Shown piece after piece: positions 49,301 through 58,147 of a stretch of DNA of 64,000 nt. The position numbers and the translations under genes are program-made. The notes below the pieces were generated by a model, which was given only the letters and a program-made list of their open reading frames with translations, was not told the DNA's origin and searched no databases. How positions within the stretch are numbered: position 1 is the stretch's first letter; each line of letters starts with the position of its first letter. The DNA is from Chthonobacter albigriseus (GTDB lineage Bacteria > Pseudomonadota > Alphaproteobacteria > Rhizobiales > Pleomorphomonadaceae): positions 1,110,658-1,174,657 of the forward strand of contig NZ_JACDIT010000001.1 in assembly GCF_013839445.1 (NCBI RefSeq), given 5' to 3'.

Positions 49301-52083
49301 TGGTTGACGTTGTCGGTCAGGTCGCGCCAAAGCCCCGCGGCCCCGGGCACGCGCGCCTGGCCGCCGAGCTTGCCTTCGATGCCCACCTCGCGGGCCATGT
49401 CTGTCACTTGGTCGGCGAAGGTGGCCAGCGTCTCGATCATGCCGTTGATGGTGTCGGCCAGCGCCGCGATCTCGCCCTTGGCATCCACCGACAGCTTGCG
49501 CTTGAGGTTGCCCTGCGCCACGGCGGTGACGACGTCGGCGATGCCGCGCACCTGGTTGGTGAGGTTGGTCGCCATCAGGTTGACGTTGTCGGTGAGGTCC
49601 TTCCAGGTGCCGGCCACGCCTTCCACGCGCGCCTGGCCGCCCAGCTTTCCTTCCGTGCCCACTTCGCGGGCCACGCGCGTCACTTCCGAGGCGAACGAAT
49701 TGAGCTGGTCCACCATCGTGTTGATGGTATTCTTCAGCTCCAGGATCTCGCCCTTCACGTCGACCGTGATCTTTCGGGAAAGGTCGCCGCGGGCAACGGC
49801 GGTGGTCACCTCGGCAATGTTGCGCACTTGGCCGGTCAGGTTCTGGGCCATCGAGTTCACGTTGTCGGTCAGGTCCTTCCAGGTGCCGTCGACACCGCGC
49901 ACCTGCGCCTGTCCGCCGAGCTTGCCCTCTGTTCCGACCTCACGTGCAACGCGGGTAACCTCCGACGCGAAGGAGTTGAGCTGGTCCACCATGGTGTTGA
50001 TGGTGTTCTTCAGCTCCAGGATCTCGCCGCGCACGTCCACGGTGATCTTCTTGGAAAGGTCGCCCGACGCCACCGCGGTCGTCACCTCGGCGATGTTGCG
50101 CACCTGACCGGTCAGGTTCTCGGCCATGGAGTTGACGTTGTCGGTCAGATCCTTCCAGGTGCCGGCGACACCGCGCACCTGCGCCTGACCTCCGAGCTTT
50201 CCTTCGGTGCCCACCTCGCGCGCCACGCGGGTCACCTCCGAGGCGAAGGAGTTGAGCTGGTCCACCATGGTGTTGATGGTGTTCTTCAGCTCCAGGATCT
50301 CGCCGCGCACGTCCACCGTGATCTTCTTGGAAAGGTCGCCGGACGCGACCGCAGTGGTCACCTCGGCGATGTTGCGCACTTGGCCGGTCAGGTTCGCCGC
50401 CATGGCGTTCACGTTGTCGGTGAGATCCTTCCAGGTGCCGGCGACGCCTTCCACGCGCGCCTGGCCGCCCAACTTTCCTTCCGTGCCCACTTCGCGGGCC
50501 ACGCGCGTCACTTCCGAGGCGAACGAGTTGAGCTGGTCCACCATGGTGTTGATGGTGTCCTTCAGCTCCAGGATCTCCCCCTTCACATCGACGGTGATCT
50601 TCTTGGAAAGGTCTCCGCGGGCGACCGCAGTAGTCACCTCGGCGATGTTGCGCACCTGTCCGGTCAGGTTCTGCGCCATCGAGTTCACGTTGTCGGTAAG
50701 ATCCTTCCAGGTGCCGGCGACGCCAGGCACCTGGGCTTGGCCGCCGAGCTTTCCTTCGGTGCCCACCTCGCGCGCCACACGCGTCACTTCCGAGGCGAAG
50801 GCGTTCAGCTGGTCCACCATGGTGTTGATGGTGTTTTTCAGTTCGAGGATTTCCCCCTTCACCACCACGGTGATCTTCTTGGAGAGGTCGCCCGACGCCA
50901 CCGCGGTGGTCACCTCGGCGATGTTGCGCACCTGCCCGGTGAGGTTCTCGGCCATGAGGTTGACGTTGTCGGTGAGATCCTTCCAGGTGCCGGCGACCCC
51001 GCGCACCTGAGCCTGGCCGCCGAGTTTTCCTTCGGTGCCCACCTCGCGCGCGACGCGCGTCACTTCCGAGGCAAAGGAATTGAGCTGGTCCACCATGGTG
51101 TTGATGGTGTTCTTCAGCTCCAGGATTTCGCCCTTGACGTCGACGGTGATTTTCTTGGAGAGGTCGCCCGACGCCACCGCGGTGGTCACCTCGGCGATGT
51201 TACGCACCTGACCGGTCAGGTTCTCAGCCATCAGGTTGACGTTGTCGGTGAGGTCCTTCCAGGTTCCGGCCACGCCTTCCACACGGGCCTGTCCGCCGAG
51301 CTTGCCCTCGGTGCCGACTTCGCGCGCCACGCGTGTGACTTCCGACGCAAACGAATTGAGCTGGTCCACCATGGTGTTGATGGTGTTCTTCAGCTCCAGG
51401 ATCTCCCCCTTAACATCGACCGTGATCTTCTTGGACAGGTCGCCGGACGCGACGGCGGTCGTCACCTCGGCGATGTTGCGCACCTGCCCGGTCAGGTTGG
51501 TCGCCATCGCGTTCACGTTGTCGGTGAGGTCCTTCCATGTGCCGGCCACGCCCTCCACCCGGGCTTGGCCGCCGAGCTTGCCTTCCGTGCCCACCTCGCG
51601 GGCGACGCGCGTCACCTCCGATGCGAAGGATGCAAGCTGCTCCACCATGGTATTCACGACCCGGCCGATGCGCAGGAATTCGCCCCGCAGAGGCCGGCCG
51701 TCGATCTCCTCCATCATGGACTGGGACAAATCGCCCTTGGCCACAGCGCCGATCACGCGCGCGACCTCGGCGGTCGGTTGCACCATGTCCTCGATGAGGT
51801 CGTTCACCGATCGGATGCAGCTTTCCCAACCACCCGTCGCGCTGCGGATATGGCCGCGCTCGCCGATCCGGCCGTCCTTGCCGACCACCCGGCTCAGCCG
51901 CTCGAATTCGCTCGTCAACTGCTCGTTGACCTCGACGACTTCATTGAAAACCGCGGCGATCTCGCCATCGACGCCTCCATAGTCGTCGCCGAGACGAACC
52001 GAAAAATCGCCCCTGCGAAATGCACGCAGAACGTTCAGCAGCTCACGACGGTCTAGCTGCTCGCGTGGAACCTCGATGTTCAT
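46351..52083 (-). CDS. Giant soluble HAMP-array hybrid histidine kinase (Nik1/group III-like)
   Basis: This 1910-residue protein has no membrane helix. After an N-terminal HAMP-like region (residues 1-152) come nine 92-residue units (153-980), each with [31 protein letters not shown] and [20 protein letters not shown] domain (about 1005-1150), a long coiled coil, HisKA ([20 protein letters not shown]), HATPase ([13 protein letters not shown]) and three receiver-type domains follow. The middle receiver has lost the phospho-Asp (ALVLGLG). The last has [15 protein letters not shown]. Poly-HAMP kinases of this layout include fungal osmosensors. ATG 52083 gives [10 protein letters not shown]. Confidence 0.93.
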   Translation of the reverse strand: MNIEVPREQLDRRELLNVLRAFRRGDFSVRLGDDYGGVDGEIAAVFNEVVEVNEQLTSEFERLSRVVGKDGRIGERGHIRSATGGWESCIRSVNDLIEDMVQPTAEVARVIGAVAKGDLSQSMMEEIDGRPLRGEFLRIGRVVNTMVEQLASFASEVTRVAREVGTEGKLGGQARVEGVAGTWKDLTDNVNAMATNLTGQVRNIAEVTTAVASGDLSKKITVDVKGEILELKNTINTMVDQLNSFASEVTRVAREVGTEGKLGGQARVEGVAGTWKDLTDNVNLMAENLTGQVRNIAEVTTAVASGDLSKKITVDVKGEILELKNTINTMVDQLNSFASEVTRVAREVGTEGKLGGQAQVRGVAGTWKDLTDNVNLMAENLTGQVRNIAEVTTAVASGDLSKKITVVVKGEILELKNTINTMVDQLNAFASEVTRVAREVGTEGKLGGQAQVPGVAGTWKDLTDNVNSMAQNLTGQVRNIAEVTTAVARGDLSKKITVDVKGEILELKDTINTMVDQLNSFASEVTRVAREVGTEGKLGGQARVEGVAGTWKDLTDNVNAMAANLTGQVRNIAEVTTAVASGDLSKKITVDVRGEILELKNTINTMVDQLNSFASEVTRVAREVGTEGKLGGQAQVRGVAGTWKDLTDNVNSMAENLTGQVRNIAEVTTAVASGDLSKKITVDVRGEILELKNTINTMVDQLNSFASEVTRVAREVGTEGKLGGQAQVRGVDGTWKDLTDNVNSMAQNLTGQVRNIAEVTTAVARGDLSRKITVDVKGEILELKNTINTMVDQLNSFASEVTRVAREVGTEGKLGGQARVEGVAGTWKDLTDNVNLMATNLTNQVRGIADVVTAVAQGNLKRKLSVDAKGEIAALADTINGMIETLATFADQVTDMAREVGIEGKLGGQARVPGAAGLWRDLTDNVNQLAANLTNQVRSIAEVATAVTKGDLSRSIAVEASGEMAALKDTINEMIRNLKDQTLKNAEQDWLKTNLARFSRMLQGERDLTTVSTLIMSELAPLVNAQYGVFYVTGREENETYLELAASYGAENGSKVKRRFGMREGLVGQAAADKRGMLLNNVPTDYLKISSGLGDAPPANVIILPALFEDEVKAVIELASFGEFRETHQSFLDQLMESVGIVLNTIAATMRTEGLLKQSQLLTAELQARQSELTKKQEELHATNEELQEKAQLLENEKKQVENKNLEIEMARRALEEKAEQLALTSKYKSEFLANMSHELRTPLNSLLILSKLLASNQQGNLNEKQVDFARTINSAGTDLLNLINDILDLSKIESGTVSIEIGEVPLSNLRQHMERTFRQLASDKALAFTIEMDERLPASIRTDEKRLQQIVLNLLSNAFKFTAEGGVVLEFRYASEGWSATSATLKGTTNALAIAVSDTGIGIPEDKQKLIFEAFQQADGTTSRKYGGTGLGLSISREIARLLGGELHVRSRPGEGSTFTLYIPLDAVPQQILLPSNPSPSRQNNSGGEIVPLVSGPIDIVDDRDGIQSGDRVVLIVEDDPTFARILLNLAREAGLKGVVSLAGAGTLALARKVRPDAISLDLGLSDIDGWVLFDLLRHDAKTRRIPIHVISGASDVNILISKGAASATVKPAAQDQLFTIFEGIRNGNGRIQRRVLVCDADPDQRLMLINAIRDGVTLVSAVPSLAEAAEELRLDAFDALVLGLGRSVKANAHVLAEVRRREEIDPIKALVIYGPHSDAVDQATQQNPFTAPVYRADTIQHLSTMLPAALGEQAGIIGDMPDFVDMSDLSGAKVLIVDDDIRNIYSLTSVLETYGIEVLHAERGREGISILETTPGIDVALIDIMMPEMDGYETMGEIRRRASLAELPLIAVTAKAMKGDRQKCLDAGASDYVAKPVDIDLLLALLRVWIRRSRHRTGIAGSTLSMPQ
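49144..51627 (-). repeat. Nine tandem 276-bp coding repeats (HAMP units)
   Basis: Each unit encodes 92 residues. Units 1-7 are nearly identical at protein level and differ mainly at a few positions (ARVEG/AQVRG/AQVPG, NAMAT/NLMAE/NSMAQ, ASGD/ARGD). Units 8 and 9, next to the GAF domain, have diverged ([19 protein letters not shown] and [19 protein letters not shown]). DNA identity is high enough for unequal recombination. Codon choices vary between copies, so the array is not brand new. Confidence 0.92.
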
Positions 52084-52346
52084 GCGCCCCCCGTATCCCG
52101 CTCGTCCGTGCACGGACGTAAATTAGTCTATTTTTTCGATCGACTATTCCGTTTTGCGACACGCCGGGAGACACCCGTAATCCCCGTACCCGGACGAGAG
52201 CCGCAATTAGCCGAGCCATAAACGTATGACGTAGACATAGGTTCCAGTTCCGGTGCACCCTTCTGGTCGTCGATCGTCCACAGTTCGCGAGTGAGAGATT
52301 CGGGAGAATACGATGTTGCTATCTAACTACGGGCCGCCTGAGCCCA

Positions 52347-52718
52347 ATGACTGACGAGCTGCTGGATTTCGTCCGCGCTTCGTTCAGGAGTGTCTGGTCG
52401 TTGGAGGTCTTGTTGTTTCTCTACCGGTCCGGTGACCGGCGTTGGGCGCCGGGTGAACTCGTGGCGGAGTTGCGCAGCAGCGCGCAGGTGATTTCGGACA
52501 GCATCCGGTCGCTGGTGGTAGCCGGGTTGGTCGACGTCGGTCCGCAGGACGAGGTCCGCTACAGCGCCGCGTCGCCAGAGCTGCACGACCTGGTCATCCA
52601 AGTCGATGACGTTTACCGGCGAATGCCGAGCGCAGTCCGAAGGGCGATCATACAGACCGGCAGCGATAGGCTTCGCATCTTTGCGGACGCGTTCAGAATG
52701 AGGAAACCACCGCAATGA
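52347..52718 (+). CDS. Small winged-helix-like regulator candidate
   Basis: This 123-residue protein has an architecture resembling a winged helix: SLEVLLFLYRSGDRRWAPGELVAELRSSAQVISDSIRSLVVAGLV followed by a short wing and helices. No effector domain is apparent. It is divergent from the giant kinase gene (263 bases between). Its stop overlaps the ATG of the next gene (ATGA at 52715), so it forms an operon with two small membrane proteins. Confidence 0.7.
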   Translation: MTDELLDFVRASFRSVWSLEVLLFLYRSGDRRWAPGELVAELRSSAQVISDSIRSLVVAGLVDVGPQDEVRYSAASPELHDLVIQVDDVYRRMPSAVRRAIIQTGSDRLRIFADAFRMRKPPQ

Positions 52719-52981
52719 TCGAGTTGCTCAAGGTCGCTATCTATATCCTGTGCCTGGGCACCGCGGCTGTTTGTTCGTACCTGTTGTTGCGCGGCTTCCT
52801 ACAGACCCGGATGCGTCTTCTCGCTTGGAGTGCGGTCAGCTTTCTGCTGCTCGCGGTGAACAGCCTGGTCGTGGTGCTCGACATCGTGGTGTTCCCCGAC
52901 GTGAACCTGCTTCCGGCCCGTCATGCGGCGTCGCTGCTCGCCGTCTCCATCCTGCTCATCGGACTTGTGTGGGAATCCTGA
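52715..52981 (+). CDS. DUF5985-like small membrane protein, first
   Basis: This 88-residue protein has three hydrophobic helices: AIYILCLGTAAVCSYLLLRGF, LAWSAVSFLLLAVNSLVVVL and AASLLAVSILLIGLVW. The layout resembles DUF5985 proteins, which occur in pairs in alphaproteobacteria. No catalytic residues are visible. It is coupled to the winged-helix gene by a four-base overlap. Confidence 0.65.
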   Translation: MIELLKVAIYILCLGTAAVCSYLLLRGFLQTRMRLLAWSAVSFLLLAVNSLVVVLDIVVFPDVNLLPARHAASLLAVSILLIGLVWES

Positions 52982-52992
52982 CAGGAGTCGTC

Positions 52993-53277
52993 ATGTTCCA
53001 GTTCGTCTCCGGCCTGATTACGATGGGTTTTCTCGTGGCGGGCCTATTTTTTATTCGGTTCTGGTTCAGAACGAATGACGGGCTCTTCGCCGCATTCGGC
53101 GCCGCCTTCTGGCTTCTGGCCCTGAACCAAGCAATGGTCGCTCTCTCCAACCTACCAACTGAAGAACGGAGTTGGTTCTATCTCCTTCGGTTATCGGCTT
53201 TCGTTCTGATCATCTTCGCCGTAGTGCAGAAAAATAGAAGAGTTTCGAGCGATAAAGCCCTCCGCAGACACAGATGA
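52993..53277 (+). CDS. DUF5985-like small membrane protein, second
   Basis: This 94-residue protein has three helices: GLITMGFLVAGLFFIRFWF, AAFGAAFWLLALNQAMVAL and YLLRLSAFVLIIFAVV, and a basic tail. FIRFWFRTNDGLFAAFGAAFWLL is typical of the DUF5985 group. An ACAGGAG site precedes the ATG, 11 bases after the preceding stop. It shares the helix plan of its neighbour, consistent with a heteromeric pair. Confidence 0.72.
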   Translation: MFQFVSGLITMGFLVAGLFFIRFWFRTNDGLFAAFGAAFWLLALNQAMVALSNLPTEERSWFYLLRLSAFVLIIFAVVQKNRRVSSDKALRRHR

Positions 53278-53544
53278 GGCTCGATCCTTTGATCTGTAGG
53301 CGCAGCACCAACGAATTGATCATTTAGATTGGCTACGAACTCTAGCCGCTGAGCCTGCAATGCGATCCAATTGTCTAGCGCCGCCGCATTGCTTCCAACG
53401 GGATCCAGTCACAGTCTCCTGCTCTGCCCATGCCTCATCGCGCGCAAGAATAGCCCGATTGCAAGCGGCAAAGGCTAGGGCCAGCGGCAATGAGGATCGA
53501 CGCGGCCTCACAACGATGATGGATCGATTCAAAGAATGCTGGTT
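53278..53544. other. Gene-free spacer at the edge of the decayed region
   Basis: No gene or recognised site is visible here. It separates the DUF5985 operon from broken genes. Confidence 0.4.
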
Positions 53545-54230
53545 TTATCCGACAACTTCGATGACGCCGCTATGCAAGACTCCATCGTTTGGAACCCGGA
53601 TGGCAAACGCATCGAGATAGGAGTGTTCGCCGGCCGCTGTCGGACGCACGCAATAGCCGAAGCTCGACCCTGTCGTCTGTCCAACCTTGAACGGCTGGCG
53701 TTTAACCGTCGTGGAGGTGTTGCCGTTCCAGACGACCTGCAGGCGATCGACCGTCGCCAGATGACGGCGCACGAAGACCGACAGTCCGGATCGGGCGAAG
53801 ATTGTGAGCTGACGAAAGGCAGATACTCGCTTTCGTGGAAGCGGGCAGCTTCGAACAGCGTCATGTAGATCGTCGCTCCGGGTCGCGCGAAGATCCGTGC
53901 TTGTTCCATGTTGGAGGCAAGCGGCCGCGTCCACCGTTCTTCCGGGACGTCGTAGGCAACCAGTGTGGCGCGACCGGCCTGCGGGATCACGCGGACGCTC
54001 CGCTCTGGTCCCGGCACGATGCGGCCGTCCTTCTCGAGTGCGATGTCGCATATCCCTGGCTCCCACGTGATCCGAAACGCCTGCTGCGGCGCGGTCACTA
54101 GCTTGAGGCTCGACTGGGGCAGAGGCCACAGCGGTTCGACGGTTTGGAGAGGGGTTCGCCCCGCAGCTAGGCGGCGCCGGTTTCCGGCACTGGCGGCGAT
54201 AGCGTCGATCCCGTGGCTTCCACACCCTTT
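53545..54230 (-). pseudogene. Frameshifted gene of unknown function
   Basis: Two minus-strand frames each hold protein-like sequence that abuts near 53815. The upstream frame reads FRITWEPGICDIALEKDGR...YDVPEERWTRPLASNMEQARIF...FHESEYLPF. The downstream frame continues LTIFARSGLSVFVRRHLATVDRLQVVWNGN and ends with a stop at 53545. No start codon fits the upstream frame well. The family is not recognised. It is probably the remnant of one gene with an indel. Confidence 0.5.
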
Positions 54231-54289
54231 GCTAAGAAGAGGTCTGCGGCTGCATCCAACAACTATCCAGTAGGGCAGCACCGTAGACC

Positions 54290-55407
54290 TCAGGAATTCT
54301 GGATGGTGCACCTGGAATCCGGCCGCCTCGGCCTTGCCGGCCTGCCGAAGGCGGATCTGCCGAGCCCGCTCGGAGCGCTGCGCGCGCGCTGGTACCTGAT
54401 CCTGCCGCTGATCGCGCTCGTCTGGCTCCTGTTCTCGGGATACACGCCGCTCTTCGCCGGAACGGTCGGCCTCGGCCTGACGGCGCTGATCATTCTCGGT
54501 GTCGCTCGCGGGAACGATGACGCTCCCCCTTCGCGTGCTGTTCTGGATCGCACTCGGCCTCCTCTCGGCGGCCGGCTTCTCGACGAGCCTTCGCGTGTTC
54601 GGCTTGGAGATCCGCGGCGTCACCGCGATCCTAGGTCTGACGGTCGTCCTCATCCTCGTCAATTTCCTGTTTCGGGGCGGCCGCGCGACCCTGCAGCTCT
54701 GTCTCTCAAGCCTCGCCGAAGGCGCCCGCAACGCACTGCCGGTCGGCATTGCCTGCGCCCTCGTCGGCGTGATCATCGGATCGCTGGTGCTCACCGGTTC
54801 AGCCACCACCTTCGCTCGGCTCGTCGTCTCGGTCGGTGAGAACTCGCTGTTCCTGTCGCTGCTACTGACGATGGTTGCCTGTCTTGTCCTCGGAATGGGA
54901 ATCCCGACCATCCCCAACTACATCATCACCTCGTCCATCGCGGGGCCGGCGCTGCTCGACCTCGGCGTGCCGCTGATAGTGAGCCATATGTTCGTGTTCT
55001 ACTTCGGTATCATGGCCGACCTCACGCCGCCGGTCGCGCTGGCGGCGTTCGCCGCGGCGCCGATTGCGAAGGAGAGCGGGATGAAGATCGGAATCCAGGC
55101 GGTTCGGATCGCCGTCGCCGGCTTCGTCGTGCCCTTCATGGCGGTCTATTCACCCATGATCATGCTGCAGGACGGCGGGCCGCTGGCCGAGGGTATCGGT
55201 TTCTGGCCAGCCGTCGCTTACACCGTGACCAAGGCGGTGATCGCTATCGTGCTCTGGGGTGCGGTCGCGGTCGGCTGGATGGACGACCGGCTCGCCTGGT
55301 GGGAGCGCCTTTGGGCGTTCGGCGCCGCCGCGCTGCTGATTACGGCTCTGCCGGTCACTGACGAGGCAGGCTTTGTCGCATCGGCCGTCTTCCTGGTCTG
55401 GCGCTAG
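54290..55407 (+). pseudogene. Truncated, frameshifted TRAP transporter permease (TAXI type)
   Basis: The first part (54290 to about 54510) reads FWMVHLESGRLGLAGLPK...WYLILPLIALVWLLFSGYTPLFAG. The similarity then moves to another frame (from about 54518) with LPLRVLFWIALGLLSAAGF and LVLGMGIPTIPNYIITSSIAGPAL, ending at 55407. These are the C-terminal helices of a fused DctQM-type permease for TAXI transporters. Full proteins are usually well over 600 residues, so the 5' part is missing. No TAXI binding protein is seen nearby. Confidence 0.75.
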
Positions 55408-55445
55408 AATGCCGCACGACGCCGGCCGGTTGAGATGTCGGCGCC

Positions 55446-55820
55446 ATGACCGCGCTTTGCATCATCGCGGGCGGGGTGGTGGGTCGGATCGCAGCCGCCT
55501 CCTTCACACTCGGGTGGATCCACAGCATCGAGAAGACCCCGATCGAGGACGCCTGGGTCATCGAAGGCAACGATCTTCGCGTCGTTGAGAGCCGCATTAA
55601 AGGTTCGGGCGCCGGCATCGAGCCGGGAGACAACGCTTGGATAGAGGGCGGCTGGATCGTCTGGACTCCCCGAAGTGGAACCCGAACGGAGATCGTCCTG
55701 CGCCGTTCCGGCGCTCCCGGAACGGGTGACTGGACCATCTACACAAACGGGAGATGTGTGCCACTTGGCTCGTTGGTTCCGGATGATGCGGACCCGGTGG
55801 TGCTCCGAGCTTGTCGTTGA
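55446..55820 (+). CDS. DUF1850 domain-containing protein
   Basis: This 124-residue protein has an N-terminal hydrophobic segment and the DUF1850 core FTLGWIHSIEKTPIEDAWVIEG, continuing VESRIKGSGAGIEPGDNAW. DUF1850 genes normally sit next to TAXI-family TRAP permeases, as here. Since the permease is broken, this gene is probably a leftover without a working partner. It is 38 bases downstream of the permease remnant. Confidence 0.8.
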   Translation: MTALCIIAGGVVGRIAAASFTLGWIHSIEKTPIEDAWVIEGNDLRVVESRIKGSGAGIEPGDNAWIEGGWIVWTPRSGTRTEIVLRRSGAPGTGDWTIYTNGRCVPLGSLVPDDADPVVLRACR

Positions 55821-55924
55821 GCTAGTCGCGTCCATGGCTGCTCCTGACCCGAAGCGGACGCAAGTGCTACTCCAACATTCCTGTAGTGAGTGTTGCAGAT
55901 GGCGAAGGGCCTGCCAGCAGAGCT

Positions 55925-56068
55925 TTGGCTCGCCTGCCTTTTCCAAGCGTTGATCACCGTTTGATGGACGCCGTGCTTGGCAGCCAGTGGCGCCGCCGTC
56001 ATCTCGCCCCGGAACGCCTCCAGCGCCGCCTTCGCCTTGAACTCCGTAGAATGACGCTTCCTCTTCCC
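55925..56068 (-). mobile_element. Fragment of an IS3-family transposase OrfA
   Basis: About 45 residues, KRKRHSTEFKAKAALEAFRG and KHGVHQTVINAWKRQA, match the HTH start of IS3-family OrfA. Neither the rest of OrfA nor OrfB is present, and no terminal inverted repeats were identified. It marks past insertion or rearrangement at the edge of the decayed permease region. Confidence 0.7.
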
Positions 56069-56187
56069 CGTCGTCGGGTCCGTCTTCTCGCAACCGAAAC
56101 CGAGCTTGGCGGGCTGTCCGGTTTTCGGGACCACCTCAATGCAGCCACAAGACTGACGCGACCCCGGCTGTATGAAGCAACCGCTTG

Positions 56188-57024
56188 TCACTCTCCGCGA
56201 AGGACCACGCGATGTGCTTCCAGAAATGACTGGAAGGAGTGCGGCGGACGTCCGGTCATCTGCGCAACCTCGTTGGTGACCCTATCCTCGGATCCACTCG
56301 CGATCGCCTCATCCATCCCTGCAAGCATGGGTGCGTAGTCCTCCGGAAGACCGATGCCGACGTAAAGCCGGGTCAGTTCCGAGATTGACAGCTTGCGATG
56401 GCGGATGGGGCGGCCAACCACTGCCGATATCCTGGCCGCAACATCGTCGTAACTCAGTGCTTCGGGGCCAGTGAGGACGTGCTCGCCCGAGTCGATGTGC
56501 GGCCGGGTCAGGGCCGCGACCGCCACGGCGGCGATATCCCAGGCGTCGATGAACGGCACGCGACCGTCCTCCGTTGCCGAAGTGATCGAGTCCTCATGCA
56601 AGATGGACGGGAGTCGTTCCGTCACGAAGTTCTGCATGAACCAGCTCGGCCGAAGTACGCTCCATCGAGGAGCGTGGTCGTGCAGCCATGCGTGGACTTC
56701 GCCCATGAGGGGGCCGCCCATTACAAGCGAGGATGCGCTCAACAGGACCAGCCGACCCGGCACACGCTGAACGGCGAGTTCCAGGAAGTGCAGCATCGCG
56801 CTCAAATGATCTGTGCGGTCGGTCGGGGCGACGAGGTAGACGCCCTGAGTTCCGTTCAGTGCTGCTTCGAAGGTGCCGGGGTCGCTCCAATCGAATCGAA
56901 CCTGGTTCGCGCCAGTCGGTCGTCGCGAAGCAATGCGAGGCTGCACACCGCACTCGGCGAGCTGCTGAGCGACAAGTCGGCCTGTTTTTCCCGTGCCGCC
57001 CGTGACAAGGACCCGCTCAACCAT
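56188..57024 (-). CDS. NmrA-like NAD(P)-binding protein
   Basis: This 278-residue protein has the Rossmann motif VLVTGGTGKTGRLVAQQL and the atypical SDR layout of NmrA and quinone-oxidoreductase-like proteins (LVLLSASSLVM, VLRPSWFMQNF). ATG 57024 was chosen. An ATG at 57039 would overlap the upstream SnoaL-like gene further. The start overlaps the end of that gene, so the two are cotranscribed. The substrate is unknown, and a redox sensor role is possible. Confidence 0.85.
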   Translation of the reverse strand: MVERVLVTGGTGKTGRLVAQQLAECGVQPRIASRRPTGANQVRFDWSDPGTFEAALNGTQGVYLVAPTDRTDHLSAMLHFLELAVQRVPGRLVLLSASSLVMGGPLMGEVHAWLHDHAPRWSVLRPSWFMQNFVTERLPSILHEDSITSATEDGRVPFIDAWDIAAVAVAALTRPHIDSGEHVLTGPEALSYDDVAARISAVVGRPIRHRKLSISELTRLYVGIGLPEDYAPMLAGMDEAIASGSEDRVTNEVAQMTGRPPHSFQSFLEAHRVVLRGE

Positions 57025-57472
57025 GGTCCGCACCATCACCGATCAGCGCGTCGACAACCGTGGAGCCCCGTAGCGCCCGCAGCACCACAAGCGGGTTCCA
57101 GTAGTCGCGGTAGTGAACGATCTTGCCGTCCCTGAGACGGATCACCGAGATATACTGTTGATCGTAAGGCTCGCCTGTCTCGACACCTTTGCCGTGGCCG
57201 GTGAATTCCAGAATGAAGACGTCGGGGTCGGTCGAACTGTGAACGACCGGCTCACCCATGCGATCGAAGGCAAGCATGCCGCCGAGGTTCCGCAGATGCT
57301 CCGCGATGGCGGTTTTGCTCTCCAACCGGGTGACCATTCCCGGCGGCGCGTATGGGAACTCCATCACGACATCGTCGGCCACCATGTCCACGAAGCTGTT
57401 TGCCCTCGCGTCCAGTCTATTGCCCAGACCCTTGCGCAACATGTCTGAGAAGCTTCCAATTTCGACTGTCAT
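57017..57472 (-). CDS. SnoaL-like / NTF2-fold protein
   Basis: This 151-residue protein has the NTF2 cone fold pattern: FVDMVADDVVMEFPYAPPG near the start, then FILEFTGHGKGVETGEPYDQQYISVIRLRDGKIVHYRDYWNP. That last segment is typical of SnoaL-like ketosteroid-isomerase relatives. ATG 57472 follows AAGGAG and was chosen over GTG 57475. It is divergent from a TetR gene across a palindromic operator. Confidence 0.85.
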   Translation of the reverse strand: MTVEIGSFSDMLRKGLGNRLDARANSFVDMVADDVVMEFPYAPPGMVTRLESKTAIAEHLRNLGGMLAFDRMGEPVVHSSTDPDVFILEFTGHGKGVETGEPYDQQYISVIRLRDGKIVHYRDYWNPLVVLRALRGSTVVDALIGDGADHG

Positions 57473-57487
57473 CACCTATCTCCTTGT

Positions 57488-57511
57488 CGTCGAGACGCTC
57501 GTGTCTCGACG
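57488..57511. promoter_or_regulatory. Palindromic operator between the TetR and SnoaL-like genes
   Basis: CGTCGAGAC (57488-57496) and GTCTCGACG (57503-57511) form a perfect nine-base inverted repeat around a six-base spacer. It starts 16 bases upstream of the SnoaL-like ATG and ends 19 bases before the TetR ATG. The position and symmetry suit a TetR dimer that represses both genes. Confidence 0.7.
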
Positions 57512-57529
57512 TTAGATAGGAAGCGCTGG

Positions 57530-58147
57530 ATGGAACGCAAGGGTTCCGACGACTTCGATATGCCGGCCCGTCGTCCGACCGGAGCTGCCATCCGGCGGCC
57601 TGAGGTGACCGATGCGCTGACACGGGTGTTCTTCGAGGAGTGGGCACGCCACGGATATGCCGGCCTCAGCCTGGAACGAGTCGCCCGACGGGCTGGCACG
57701 GGAAAGGCCGCGCTTTATCGTCGTTGGCCCGACAAGGCGACGATGGCCAGCGAACTCCTTTCGAAGGTTGGACTGCTCTTGACCGACGTCCCTGCGCAGT
57801 CGTCGCTGACGGACGACCTGCGGGTCCTGCTCTTCGCGATCCGCCGCGTGCTTCGCCACCCCCGGATACGTCGAATCGTCGCCGATTTGCATTCCGAGAT
57901 CGGGCGAAACCCGGCGCTCGAGGAAGCCATTCGGCCGTTCCAGAGAGACCGCCGCGCCCGCATCAACGGAATGATCGATCGCGCTGTCGCGCGCGGCGAC
58001 ATGTCGGTGTCGTGCGACCGGGAAACCGCCGCCGACCTGATCGCCGCACCGCTGTATTGGCGAATGGTGGTGACCGGAGGTCGAGTGGATCGCGCCCACA
58101 TTGAGCGGCTCGCCGCTAGCCTCGCGGCAGCACTGCGGTCGTGTTGA
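57530..58147 (+). CDS. TetR-family transcriptional regulator
   Basis: This 205-residue protein has the N-terminal HTH GYAGLSLERVARRAGTGKAALYRRWPDKATMASELL and a C-terminal ligand domain of the TetR_C_11-like type. ATG 57530 gives MERKGSDDFDMPARRP, and an ATG ten codons later is possible. It likely controls the divergent SnoaL-like/NmrA-like pair and itself through the palindrome in between. The 3' end overlaps the convergent LysR gene by 32 bases. Confidence 0.9.
   Translation: MERKGSDDFDMPARRPTGAAIRRPEVTDALTRVFFEEWARHGYAGLSLERVARRAGTGKAALYRRWPDKATMASELLSKVGLLLTDVPAQSSLTDDLRVLLFAIRRVLRHPRIRRIVADLHSEIGRNPALEEAIRPFQRDRRARINGMIDRAVARGDMSVSCDRETAADLIAAPLYWRMVVTGGRVDRAHIERLAASLAAALRSC

Noticed and set aside
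49408-52056. Long plus-strand open frame opposite the HAMP repeats
   Set aside because: It simply mirrors the 276-bp repeat. Its apparent protein repeats are by-products of the sense gene.
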